Source: Candidatus Villigracilis saccharophilus (lineage in GTDB: Bacteria > Chloroflexota > Anaerolineae > Anaerolineales > Villigracilaceae). From it: a DNA stretch of 64,000 bases. This document shows positions 52,134-60,975 of this stretch, in pieces. Location of the stretch: NCBI GenBank assembly GCA_016709305.1, contig JADJNA010000048.1:248001-312000 (forward strand), in the 5' to 3' direction. The position numbers were made by a program, and so were the translations under genes. Position 1 is the stretch's first letter. Each line of letters starts with the position of its first letter. The notes under the pieces are model-generated. The model had not been told where the DNA came from. It searched no databases and worked only from the letters and a program-made list of their open reading frames with translations.

Positions 52134-52470
52134 AAAAAAATACAGCGTTCATCCCAAAAGGGACGAACGCTGTATGATTCGCATCCGTGGTACCACCCAA
52201 CTTAGGCTGACAAGCGGTTATTTACAAAAATTCCCGTGTTGATGCAACGGGAAGCCAGCCTCACTCTATCAAGCACGACCAAAAGGTTTATGCTCTAGCT
52301 CTATAACGGGAGCATCCCGTCGAAACATACTCAGGTGTTTGCCTTTTCATTTCCGCGGCTCGAAGGGCCATTCAGTTTTGTCGTTTCGGGCAGGTCTCTC
52401 ACCGTATATCGCCTGCTCTCTGAACCGTCGTGCAAACTTACTTTTCCTCGTCACAGCCTTGATATTTTTG
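52134..52470 (-). ncRNA. T-box riboswitch, tryptophan (UGG) specifier
   Basis: Minus-strand leader. Stem I has the AGAGAGC and GGTGAGAGACC apical elements. The specifier region reads GAA-TGG-CCC (TGG at 52370-52368), matching the Trp codon. The T-box core GGGTGGTACCACGG is at about 52199-52184. The terminator is the 16-bp stem ACAGCGTTC...GAACGCTGT with a run of T at 52140-52134. Uncharged tRNA-Trp would stabilise the antiterminator and switch on the unit. Confidence 0.92.
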
Positions 52471-52473
52471 CTG

Positions 52474-52501
52474 ATTATATGCAGAACAAATAAAATGTCA
52501 A
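52474..52501 (-). promoter_or_regulatory. Promoter of the T-box/trpB2 unit
   Basis: A perfect TTGACA (52501-52496), 16 bp, TATAAT (52479-52474) just before the T-box start. It is among the best sigma-70-type promoters in the window. Confidence 0.85.
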
Positions 52502-52542
52502 TGAATAAAAAAGAGTACAATCAAATCAAGAAAGGAGCATAA

Positions 52543-53265
52543 ATGAAACGTAGATTATTTTTGCCTGTTCTGATCATGCTGGCGCTTGCGGGTTGTTCCA
52601 TTCCTGTGGATGTGCCTCCGTCTCCCACCGCGCTGCCGACTGATACCCCCCAACCGACAGGGATTGTCGCCCCGACATTTACTCCCATCTCGCTGCTGAC
52701 ACAGGTTGCCACACCGACATCAACTCCAAATGCGGTTGGGACACAAGTTGCGACGCCGGGCGCGGCAACGCCATTTTGCGATGATCCGCGTGTGCGCGAA
52801 CTGATCGCATCCTTTGGAAAGGCGGTCGCGGACAAGGATGGAAAACTGCTCTCATCACTTGTCTCGCCAAGCGAGGGCATGGATGTGCGTTTTTATCGTG
52901 ACGGCAATGTGGTCAACTATGATGTGGAGCATGCGCTGTTCGTTTTTGAAACCACATTCCAGGCCGATTGGGGACTTTCATTTGGAAGTGGACAATCCAC
53001 ATTCGGCTCATTTCAGGAGATCATCCTGCCATCGCTTCAAATTGTATTTACACCAACGGCTGTGCTTGAATGTAATCAACTCAAATTAGGCGGCGCGAGC
53101 TATGTCCCCGCCTGGCCATATAAAGAACTCAATTATTATTCCGTGCATTTCCCCGGCACCGACGCGTATGGCGGACTGGACTGGCAGACCTGGGCTGTAG
53201 GCATGGATATGAGTAGTGGTAAACCAATGCTCGCTGCGTTCGTGCATTACGTATGGGAGCCGTAG
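52543..53265 (+). CDS. Lipoprotein with Thr/Pro stalk and unknown outer domain
   Basis: 240 residues. AAAGGAG precedes the ATG. The signal has lipobox LAGC (Cys about residue 18). A Pro/Thr stalk (20-80) leads to a domain of about 160 residues. The domain starts FCDDPRVRELIASFGKAVAD and includes VRFYRDGNVVNYDVEHALFV. It ends WAVGMDMSSGKPMLAAFVHY. This resembles small NTF2-like or SnoaL-type envelope domains, but I cannot name one. It is divergent from the T-box unit. Confidence 0.75.
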   Translation: MKRRLFLPVLIMLALAGCSIPVDVPPSPTALPTDTPQPTGIVAPTFTPISLLTQVATPTSTPNAVGTQVATPGAATPFCDDPRVRELIASFGKAVADKDGKLLSSLVSPSEGMDVRFYRDGNVVNYDVEHALFVFETTFQADWGLSFGSGQSTFGSFQEIILPSLQIVFTPTAVLECNQLKLGGASYVPAWPYKELNYYSVHFPGTDAYGGLDWQTWAVGMDMSSGKPMLAAFVHYVWEP

Positions 53266-53299
53266 AGTAAAAATATTTAGCCCTGGTTTGATACTTCTT

Positions 53300-53340
53300 T
53301 CCTCGTTCTTCTTAAATACAAAGAAGAAAGAGGATTTTTT
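53300..53340 (+). terminator. Terminator after the lipoprotein gene
   Basis: TCCTCGTTCTTCTT pairs with AAGAAGAAAGAGGA with one mismatch, then six T residues. Confidence 0.8.
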
Positions 53341-53407
53341 ATTTCAAGGTAAGAATTAATCAGTTGTGTTGTTCTATTATTGTAAGAAGTTGCAATAAGG
53401 AGTTTTG

Positions 53408-53827
53408 ATGACTTGTACCACTAATTTTGCCCCTCGCCTGCGTGCTCAAGGACTGCGCATGACACCTCAACGAAATGCGATCCTGCATGTGCTCCATCAT
53501 TCCGGTGGACACCTTTCGCCGACACAAGTCTATGAGCAGGCGCGCAAGGAATTTCCGGGCCTTACCGAGCCGACGGTCTACCGCACGCTTGAAGATCTCG
53601 CTGAAAAAAAGCTGCTGCTGGCTGCCCATGTAGGCAATGGAAAGATCGTTTACGAGTTGGCGGAGAATCAGCATCACCATTTGATCTGCCATCAATGCGG
53701 CAAGACTGTTGAAGTGGAACACGCTCCACTGGAACTTTTGTATCGCCAGCTTGAGACATCCACTGGTTACAAGTTGGATTCCAGCCATGTCACTTTCTTT
53801 GGTTTGTGTTTGGATTGTCAATCATAA
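53408..53827 (+). CDS. Fur-family metal-dependent regulator
   Basis: 139 residues from the second ATG, with AAGGAG before it. Winged helix: RLRAQGLRMTPQRNAILHVL and EPTVYRTLEDLAEKKLLLAA. Metal binding: HHHLICHQCGKTVEVEH and CLDC, giving two CxxC zinc sites. Its place directly upstream of a cobalt/nickel-type ECF transporter suggests it senses Ni, Co or Zn (Nur/Zur group) and represses the operon, but this is inference. Confidence 0.88.
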   Translation: MTCTTNFAPRLRAQGLRMTPQRNAILHVLHHSGGHLSPTQVYEQARKEFPGLTEPTVYRTLEDLAEKKLLLAAHVGNGKIVYELAENQHHHLICHQCGKTVEVEHAPLELLYRQLETSTGYKLDSSHVTFFGLCLDCQS

Positions 53828-53838
53828 ATAATGTCGTT

Positions 53839-53913
53839 GGGGGGGGGGGTTTTTTGGGGGGGGTCCCTTTTTGTGGGGGGGGCTGTTCCCCCGTGGAACA
53901 AGCGGGGGGGGGG
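53839..53913 (+). other. G-tract region between the Fur-family gene and cbiM
   Basis: Runs of 11, 8, 8 and 10 G residues at 53839, 53856, 53875 and 53904, separated by T6, a mixed stretch and GTTCCCCCGTGGAAC. It could form a G-quadruplex in the cbiM leader. It may equally be corrupted sequence, as a riboswitch or operator would be expected here. Confidence 0.4.
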
Positions 53914-53942
53914 CCGCAGCGACGATTTAAAAGGAGAACAAT

Positions 53943-54878
53943 ATGTTGTATTCCCCCGTTCCCATGCACATCCCGGATAATTTTCTGAGCATCGCCGTTT
54001 CCCTGATCTGCTGGGCCATCACGGCTGTGACTCTTGGGGTCGCCATCTCGCGTACGAATAAATCGCTTGGCGAAAAACAAGTCCCATTGATGGGAGTCAT
54101 GGCCGCTTTCATCTTTGCGGCGCAGATGATCAACTTCCCGGTCCTCGGCGGAACTTCGGGACATTTGCTCGGCGGCGTGCTGGCGGCCATTACGCTCGGC
54201 CCGTGGGCTGGCATGTTGGTGATGACCGCTGTCATCGCGGTGCAGGGACTGCTCTTTCAAGACGGCGGATTGATCGTGATGGGCGCGAACATCCTTAATA
54301 TGGGCATCCTGACCTGCGCGGTTGGCTATGGTTTGTATCGTTCTGTCCTTGGAAGTAATCGCCCCGTGAAACTCGCGGTGATCGGTGTGGCGGCCTGGCT
54401 GTCTGTGATGACTGGAGCACTATCCACTGCTCTCCAAATTTGGTTAAGTGGAAACGCGGAAGTGCAGATCATTGTCCCCGCCATGTTGTTCGTTCATGCG
54501 TTTATCGGGCTTGGCGAAGCATTGATCACCGTCGCGGCTATAGTTTTCATCTTGCGGTCCCGCCCCGATCTTTTGGGCGAGGGATCAGAATCTGCTCAAG
54601 GCAGTAAAGGCTGGATATTGACCGGTGTCTTGATCACGCTGGCAGTTGTCCTGCTTTCACCTTTTGCATCTGCCAGCCCTGATGGACTTGAACGTGTTGC
54701 CGAGGATCTCGGTTTTATCAACATCGCCCAAACGGCGCCGTACGAAGTCATTCCCGATTACACGATCCCATTTCTGGGAGCAACACCCCTCTCAACCATT
54801 GTTGCGGGAGCGATCGGGGTCATCGTAGTTCTGGCAATCGTTTTTATCGCTGGGCGTTCCTGCAAACCAAAATCGTAA
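53943..54878 (+). CDS. cbiM: ECF transporter substrate-specific component CbiM with PDGLE domain
   Basis: 311 residues. Seven-helix CbiM/NikM S-component, with MHIPDNFLS near the start and the metal-site His in LGGTSGHLLGGVLAAI. A C-terminal region has PDGLERVAEDLGF and one more helix, the CbiN-like PDGLE part, so this is a fused CbiMN. It binds Co or Ni for import. AAGGAG lies 7 bp before the ATG at 53943, which places seven residues before MHIPDN. In known proteins the N-terminal Met-His itself binds the metal, so either the start is 53964 or the site is changed. Confidence 0.92.
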   Translation: MLYSPVPMHIPDNFLSIAVSLICWAITAVTLGVAISRTNKSLGEKQVPLMGVMAAFIFAAQMINFPVLGGTSGHLLGGVLAAITLGPWAGMLVMTAVIAVQGLLFQDGGLIVMGANILNMGILTCAVGYGLYRSVLGSNRPVKLAVIGVAAWLSVMTGALSTALQIWLSGNAEVQIIVPAMLFVHAFIGLGEALITVAAIVFILRSRPDLLGEGSESAQGSKGWILTGVLITLAVVLLSPFASASPDGLERVAEDLGFINIAQTAPYEVIPDYTIPFLGATPLSTIVAGAIGVIVVLAIVFIAGRSCKPKS

Positions 54879-54898
54879 ATCATAAATCGTAAATCGCC

Positions 54899-55690
54899 AT
54901 GCATTCAGACGCCTTCGACCGTTATCATCATCACGACAGCGCACTCCATCGCCTTGATCCACGCATTAAAGTGGTGGTGGTGATCGCTTTCATTCTTTCA
55001 AACGCCTTGCTGCCCGATGGCGCATGGACTGCTTTTGGGTTGGCCTGGCTTTTCCTGATCCTCGGCAATGCGCTGTCTGATCTTGGACTGGGATATACCT
55101 TCCGACGTTCCTTCATTGCATTGCCCTTTGCGTTGGTGGCGGTGACAGTTTTATTTTCTGTTCCTGGCAACTCGATCTTTCAATTTCATTTTATGATGTC
55201 TGACTTTACGATCACAGATGCCGGGTTGCTGCGCTTTGTCAGCATTGTCATTCGTTCATGGTTATCGGTGCAGGCGGCGATACTGCTGGTGGCGGCGACA
55301 CGTTTCCCTGACCTTATTCACGCCTTTGAACATTTGCGAGTGCCTGCCATTCTCACGACCATTATCGCGTTTTTATATCGCTACCTGTTCGTGCTGACGG
55401 ATGAAGTGATGCGATTGCTTCGGGCGAGACAATCTCGTTCGGCGGCCGCGGCAGGTCAAAGGTCAGGTGGAAGCGTGCTATGGCGGGCGAGAGTGTCTGG
55501 TAACATGGCAGGTCAACTCTTCCTGCGCAGCTATGAGCGCAGCGATCGAATCTATAATGCGATGCTGGCGCGCGGCTATGCCGGTCAACTGCGGACGTTG
55601 AATGCGCATGAACTTCACCGCCGTGATTGGGCGTATGGCGCGGCCGCTTTTCTATTTATTCTTGCTATGCAATTCGTGGGACGGTTCTAA
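54899..55690 (+). CDS. cbiQ: ECF transporter T-component CbiQ
   Basis: 263 residues, about six helices. The start RLDPRIKVVVVIAFILSNAL is typical. The two Ala-Arg coupling motifs sit in VMRLLRARQSRSAAAAGQ and YNAMLARGYAGQLRTL. It couples the ATPase to CbiM. It lies 20 bp after cbiM and its stop overlaps the likely cbiO start (TAATG). Confidence 0.93.
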   Translation: MHSDAFDRYHHHDSALHRLDPRIKVVVVIAFILSNALLPDGAWTAFGLAWLFLILGNALSDLGLGYTFRRSFIALPFALVAVTVLFSVPGNSIFQFHFMMSDFTITDAGLLRFVSIVIRSWLSVQAAILLVAATRFPDLIHAFEHLRVPAILTTIIAFLYRYLFVLTDEVMRLLRARQSRSAAAAGQRSGGSVLWRARVSGNMAGQLFLRSYERSDRIYNAMLARGYAGQLRTLNAHELHRRDWAYGAAAFLFILAMQFVGRF

Positions 55691-56444
55691 TGCCAATTAC
55701 ACATGCTTCTGAAAAATTTCATATCCCGAATGTGAAGGCGATGTGCTGCAAGTGCGCGACCTGCACTTCTCTTATCCAGACGGACATTCCGCCCTGCATG
55801 GCGTGTCATTCAAATTGTGCGACGGCGATAAGGTTGCGTTGGTGGGGCCGAACGGCGCGGGCAAGTCGACGTTGATGCTGCACCTGAATGGGATCCTCGA
55901 AGGGAAGGGCGAGATCGAATTGAGCGGTCTGCGCCTCACGCGTGACAATTTGCCTGTCATCCGTTCCATGGTGGGACTCGTGTTCCAGAATCCCGACGAC
56001 CAACTCTTCTCGCCGACCGTGTTCGAGGATGTGGCTTTTGGCCCGCTGCATATGGGGCTGCCCGAAGCGGAAGTCCGCGCGCGGGTGGACTCTGCGCTCG
56101 AAGCGGTGCGCATGACTTCCTACAAAGACCGCCTGTCACATCACTTAAGTGTTGGCGAGAAAAAACGGATCGCCATTGCGACAGTCTTGTCCATGAACCC
56201 GAGCGTTTTGATCCTGGATGAACCGTCCGCTGGACTCGATCCGCGGGCGCGCAGGACATTGATCAATTTACTGCGCGAACTGCCGATCACGATGCTGGTC
56301 TCCACACATGATATGCGACTGGTGCAGGAATTATTTCCGCGCACGATCGTGATGGACGATGGCAATATCGTGGCCGATGGGCTGACGATGGAGATATTGG
56401 AGAACGAAGAGTTGTTGACGGCGCATGGGTTGGAGAAGCCATAG
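55690..56444 (+). CDS. cbiO: ECF transporter ATPase CbiO, N-terminus frameshifted
   Basis: About 250 residues. The clean frame 55743-56444 has VALVGPNGAGKSTLMLHLNG (Walker A), VFQNPDDQLFSPTVFEDVAF, a signature LSVGEKKRIAIATVLSMNPS and DEPSAGLDPRARR. A start at 55690 coupled to cbiQ (MPITHASEKFHIPNV) is in another frame. One base appears missing near 55733. Without the shift, translation would need a GTG at 55743. The signature LSVGE differs from LSGGQ. Part of this gene's 3' end is copied at 59541-59661. Confidence 0.9.
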
Positions 56445-56694
56445 TAAGAATATAATAAGTATAAATAGATAAAAAGATTATAGCTTGAAGAGTAAAGGTG
56501 CCAGTAAGTACCTCCTGAATTCATCTCTCGACACTGTTGCCAAAGTTGTCATTAGTCATTACAAAGTTGTGAATAATATTACTTGTACGTAACCATCTAA
56601 TTCTCTATACTTCTTGTAGAAAAGCGGGGATAATTTCACCTGAGGCTCTTTCAAAAAAAGTGAACACCTTATAAGGATGGGACCCGTGCATACA
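56445..56694. other. AT-rich gap after cbiO
   Basis: 250 bp, rich in A+T, with no clear gene or terminator. A TATAATAAGTATAAAT stretch lies just after cbiO. It ends at the start of the propeller gene. Confidence 0.4.
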
Positions 56695-59412
56695 ATGAAT
56701 AAACTTGCCTTGATCACAGTAGCCACCTTGTTGTTCTTGATGACATTTGCGAATGTTCAACCAGTCAGTTCCAAATCGGATCAAAGCAGGAGTGTTGCGG
56801 CCAGCCCGCAGACGCAGACCTATAAAACAAAGTTGAAACCTGGTGATGATGTCAACACGCTAGTAGCAGAGTTGTCTGCGAATCCGGATGTTATTTTTGC
56901 AAAGCCGGACTATATTACCTATCCAGTCGCCAGTCCGCAATATGCCAGCGGTGACCTCGTTTGGGCAAAAGGTCTCGGTGGGGTGAGCAGCGAGTTAGGC
57001 AAGAGCATTGCCATTGAGTCAAACGGGAACATATATATATTTGGAACTTTTGTTGGAAGTGTGGATTTTGACCCAGGTCCTGGCGAAGCCAATCTCACTA
57101 GTAATGGCGGTACCGATATTTTTATTATCAAATTAGATAATGCTGGCAGCGTCGTCTGGGCAAGGAACATAGGTGGAACACTCGATGATAATGGTGCTAT
57201 GAGTATCGCTGTAGATTCAAGTGGCAGTGTTTATATGACCGGCTACTTTACCGGCACAATAGACTTTGATCCTGGCGTGGATGCATTCAATATCACAAGT
57301 TTTAATAGCTCGTCTTGTGTGGTCTGTTTTGACATGTTCTTTTCGAAATTAGACAGTGGTGGCAATTTTGTATGGGCCAAGAGCCTGGGCGGACCAAGCG
57401 GCGGGGGGCAAAGTTGGAAGATCGTGACTGACAGTAATAACAATATATATATGACTGGTTTTTATTATGGGATCTTGGATTTTAACCCCGGTCTGGGAAC
57501 CACTACCCTTTCTAGCGTCGGTGGATCAACGGATATTTTTATTGATAAATTCGATATGAACGGAAATTTAATTTGGGCGAGGGGCATAGGAGACACGGGG
57601 CTTGATGATGCTCAACAGTGTTATGATATCGTTGTTGACTCAAATTCCAATGTGTATACAACAGGTTATTTTATTGGCACAGTTGATTTTGACCCTGGTG
57701 TAGGCGTATCTGACCTGACTTTTTCAGGTGGGTTTGGTGACATCTTCGTCTCAAAATTGGATGGCAACGGTAATTTTGTTTGGGCAAAGGGCATGGGAGG
57801 AGTAGGAAATGAATTTGGCACAGCCATTGCCACGGACCCGGGCGGTAATGTGTACACAACTGGCTACTTTGAAGATGTTGCTGACTTTGATCCCGGTGCA
57901 GGAGAACTCAATCTTACCAGTGCAGGGCTCAACGATATCTTCATTTCCAAGCTGGACAGCAATGGTGATTTTGTTTGGGCAAAAAGTATTGGCGGGACAG
58001 GTAATGAAAATGGTACTTATAGGATCATTGCAGACTCAAACAGTAATCTCATACTCACAGGATCTTATAGAGACACAATTGACTTTGATCCTGGAACTGA
58101 CGTCTTTGATCTAACCAGCGCGGGGAGCACGGATATTTTTGTTTCAAGATTGGATGGAAATGGGAACTTTGTCTGGGTAAAGGGATTGGGCAGCGTGGAA
58201 GCTGATCTCTCGAGGGGGATTGTTTTAGACGCTAATGATAATCTGTATGTGACTGGCGGGTTTCGCCTGACGGTGGATTTTGATCCCGGGCTAGGTGTGA
58301 GCGAACTTACGAGTGTAGGGTTAACTGATATCTTCATAGCAAAGTTTCAGAATAGTGAGATCATACCGCCGACCATTCTAAGTATCACTCGTGCCAGCAT
58401 AAGCCCGACTTCAGCATCTTCTGTAGATTTTACAGTTACATTCTCTGAACCGGTAACGGGAGTGGATACGGCTTTGCCCTTCAATGATTTTACTCTCACC
58501 ACCAGTGGCATTACAGGCGCATCTATCACAAGCGTAACACCTGTATCGGGAACATCATACACAGTTAGCGTTAACACGGGGTCGGGTAATGGCACGATCC
58601 GCCTGGATGTGGTGGACGATAATTCCATTATGGATGCGGCATCCAATCCGCTTGGCGGAGCGGCAGTAGGTGATGGAAACTTCGCAACGGGTGAAGTCTA
58701 TACAATAACCAAACCTGCGGGCGGCGATACAACTGGAGTATTCCGTCCGAGTAATGGGCTGTTGTATCTGAAGAATGCCAACACAACCGGCTTTGCAGAT
58801 GTGGCGATCAACTACGGTACTGGGGGAGATTATCCAATAGCAGGCGATTGGAACGGCGACGGTACAGCTACCATCGGCATCTATCGTAACGGCTCCTTCT
58901 ATCTGCGCAACTCCAATACCCTTGGCTTCGCAGACATTGTCTTCGCCTTCGGCACACCGGGCGATCAGCCGGTCGCCGGGGATTGGGATGGGGATGGAGT
59001 GGACACCATAGGTGTCTACAGTAATGGACAATTCCTGCTGCGCAATAACAACTCCGCGGGAGTGGCTGATATGAGCTTCTTCCTCGGCAATCCCGGTGAT
59101 GTAGGTATCGCAGGCGATTGGAATGGAGATGGGATGGACACCACTGGAGTGTTCCGCCCGAGCAATGGCATCATCTTCCTGAAGAACGCCAACACGACAG
59201 GCTTTGCGGATATTGCACTCAACTATGGGTTAGCGGGTGATATGCCTGTAACTGGTGATTGGAACAATGACGGGATAGACACAATCGGTGTCTATCGCAA
59301 CGCCCAGTTCCTGTTGCGCAACAGTAATACGATCGGGTTTGCAGAAATTGTGTTTGGTTTGGGAAACCCTGGCGACATGCCGATCTCAGGTAATTGGGAT
59401 GGGGTCCCGTAA
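56695..59412 (+). CDS. Secreted seven-repeat beta-propeller protein with Ig-like and FG-GAP-like C-terminus
   Basis: About 905 residues. A signal peptide (about 1-26) is followed by a short module TYKTKLKPGDDVNTLVAELS and NPDVIFAKPDYITYP, which resembles the I9/subtilase pro-domain. Seven SBBP-like repeats (about residues 80-560) each carry an (I/V)DFDPG motif and end in KLDxxGNFVWAK, and should close a seven-bladed propeller. Then an SbsA-type Ig-like domain (FTVTFSEPVTGVD) and five to six FG-GAP-like repeats with GDWNGDG calcium motifs. There is no protease domain. It is probably a surface or matrix protein. Confidence 0.88.
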   Translation: MNKLALITVATLLFLMTFANVQPVSSKSDQSRSVAASPQTQTYKTKLKPGDDVNTLVAELSANPDVIFAKPDYITYPVASPQYASGDLVWAKGLGGVSSELGKSIAIESNGNIYIFGTFVGSVDFDPGPGEANLTSNGGTDIFIIKLDNAGSVVWARNIGGTLDDNGAMSIAVDSSGSVYMTGYFTGTIDFDPGVDAFNITSFNSSSCVVCFDMFFSKLDSGGNFVWAKSLGGPSGGGQSWKIVTDSNNNIYMTGFYYGILDFNPGLGTTTLSSVGGSTDIFIDKFDMNGNLIWARGIGDTGLDDAQQCYDIVVDSNSNVYTTGYFIGTVDFDPGVGVSDLTFSGGFGDIFVSKLDGNGNFVWAKGMGGVGNEFGTAIATDPGGNVYTTGYFEDVADFDPGAGELNLTSAGLNDIFISKLDSNGDFVWAKSIGGTGNENGTYRIIADSNSNLILTGSYRDTIDFDPGTDVFDLTSAGSTDIFVSRLDGNGNFVWVKGLGSVEADLSRGIVLDANDNLYVTGGFRLTVDFDPGLGVSELTSVGLTDIFIAKFQNSEIIPPTILSITRASISPTSASSVDFTVTFSEPVTGVDTALPFNDFTLTTSGITGASITSVTPVSGTSYTVSVNTGSGNGTIRLDVVDDNSIMDAASNPLGGAAVGDGNFATGEVYTITKPAGGDTTGVFRPSNGLLYLKNANTTGFADVAINYGTGGDYPIAGDWNGDGTATIGIYRNGSFYLRNSNTLGFADIVFAFGTPGDQPVAGDWDGDGVDTIGVYSNGQFLLRNNNSAGVADMSFFLGNPGDVGIAGDWNGDGMDTTGVFRPSNGIIFLKNANTTGFADIALNYGLAGDMPVTGDWNNDGIDTIGVYRNAQFLLRNSNTIGFAEIVFGLGNPGDMPISGNWDGVP

Positions 59413-59446
59413 ATAAATACTGATCGTATTTTGTGAAAGGTTAATG

Positions 59447-59476
59447 CATGGCTATGCTTTGGGAAGCATAGCCATG
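59447..59476 (+). terminator. Terminator after the propeller gene
   Basis: CATGGCTATGCTT and its complement around TGGG, followed by TTATTTATT. Confidence 0.75.
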
Positions 59477-59540
59477 TTATTTATTAAGTTTGGTTTTGTA
59501 GTGAAAGCTTTTTGCCGATTCAATTTTATTTGCAGAGCGG

Positions 59541-59661
59541 ATTGCCGAATATTCATGATATGAAATTGGTGCAGGAGTTATTTCCGCGCACGATCGTGAT
59601 GGATGAAGGTCAAGTGGTGGCTGATGGGCTGACACAAACACTAAATAAGCCAAACACTTGA
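59541..59661 (+). pseudogene. cbiO: 3' fragment of a cbiO-like gene
   Basis: Reads LP-N-HDMKLVQELFPRTIVMDEG then QVVADGLTQTL to a TGA at 59661, closely matching the end of cbiO (HDMRLVQELFPRTIVMDDGN) 3.2 kb upstream. No ATPase core precedes it. It is a leftover of a second cbiO copy or of a duplication that placed the propeller gene. Confidence 0.75.
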
Positions 59662-59814
59662 TGCTTGAACATAAAGTGATTTGACAAACGATGTTTAACA
59701 TCTTATGGGGGAGAAGCAAAGATATACCCCGTAAAACAAATTACACTCCAAAGGTGGAACATGATGCAATAAAGACCTTCTGAAACTTCAAACCAAATAG
59801 ATAAAGGAGTAAAA

Positions 59815-60650
59815 ATGAAAAAGATAATGTTCATTGCGTTTTTGGCCGTTGTATTGGCGGCTTGAGCGTCGGCAACTACATCTGCATCAACTGAAACTCC
59901 CATCCCAACTTTAACACCCATTCCACCAAAACCACGCCGAAGCTGTAAATTACACCAATCCCAGCAACGGTAAGCCCAACGCAGCCGCCTCCCCCTATCT
60001 TCACTGGCGCGGCGAGTCGTCCGCACTTGATCATCGAGACCTCGGGGGGGGGGGGGCCTTTTCCCGGCATTTCTATATGATGTACATGGCGGAACGCGCT
60101 CAAAACTCCTGCCTCCCCGGCACGGCTTCGCAACTTTGGGGGCCGCTTTCAAGGTCGCTGACGCCTCAAGCTGGCAGAAAGCCAAACGGACTTTCAAACC
60201 GCATGGCGCGATCGCTGATAATCGCATCCGACCTAAACGGACAGGCTGGTTGAATTCTGGACAGTGGCAGCAGACAAAGTGTCTTTGCCTGCGGCAGCGC
60301 CAGCTGAATTGCTCAAAGGCCAACATGGGGAAAGGATCTTGCATGGTCAAAGGCAGGTTCTACCTGATGGTAGCTGCGAGGGAGACACCCAAACAAGACG
60401 TTGAAGGGGTCTTGGAATGATCTCGGCATAGGACTCGGGTGCGGGGGGGTTTGGGCAGTTGAGGATACTCGCCGAAAGTTTGGCGCGACCTGCGGAACGG
60501 TTCGAAGTCTGCCAGACGAAAACTCAAAAAGTTCCGCGGCCGTTTCCAAAAAATAACCAACCACACGTCAGCAAGGGATCGTACAAATTGCGTATGACAC
60601 CCACGCGCCATTGCCCTCGAAGAATGGGGGTATCCGTGAACGGGTAACGG
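59815..60650 (+). pseudogene. Decayed lipoprotein gene
   Basis: ATG at 59815 after AAAGGAG. MKKIMFIAFLAVVLAA is a lipoprotein signal, but the lipobox Cys codon is TGA (59863-59865, expected TGC). After it come SATTSASTETPIPTL and fragments such as SPYLHWRGESSALDH in another frame, a 13-base G run (about 60043), then AAFKVADASSWQKAKR in a third. It looks like a once-secreted protein broken by a nonsense change and several shifts. No other frame is convincing. Confidence 0.6.
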
Positions 60651-60736
60651 TAACGCAGCAGAGGCGAGACATGCCAACTGGTCGTTTTCTGAGACAATAC
60701 ATTAGCTACGCGGGCTGGGGTCCTGTGATCTTTGGA

Positions 60737-60955
60737 TCCAAGGAACACTTCCCTGCCCCAATGTGGTTGTGTTGATAAGGCAATCGAAAACTCAATTTCT
60801 GTGTGTCCAATGTGGATTTCTGCGCCAGGGACACAACGGTCCGAAATATTCGGGACAGGGCAGTTGTAAACCTGCCTTGTCTCAGCCCTAACGGGCTAGG
60901 GATAAAACCCTCCGCCTTTAGGCGTGAGGATGTTTACTCAATACTACGTACGGTA
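60737..60955 (+). mobile_element. Decayed right end of an IS200/IS605-type element with TnpB zinc-ribbon remnant
   Basis: 60753-60890 reads PQCGCVDKAIENSISVC then CGFLRQGHNGPKYSG (with a shift), recalling the TnpB zinc ribbon and its Gly/Ser tail, ending SCKPALSQP and TAA at about 60892. The following CCCTAACGGGCTAGGG and CCTCCGCCTTTAGGCGTGAGG hairpins and TTTACTCAATAC resemble the element's right end and the 3' part of its guide RNA. There is no TnpA or TnpB body. The assignment is tentative. Confidence 0.45.
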
Positions 60956-60975
60956 GCGACTGCTAAAAGAAATAC

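Noticed and set aside
53828..53942. Cobalamin or NiCo riboswitch before cbiM
   Set aside because: The place is right, but the sequence is dominated by G-tracts and lacks the conserved core of either class.
59815..59865. TGA as selenocysteine in the lipoprotein
   Set aside because: The expected residue is the lipobox Cys, there is no SECIS-like hairpin just after it, and the rest of the frame is broken.
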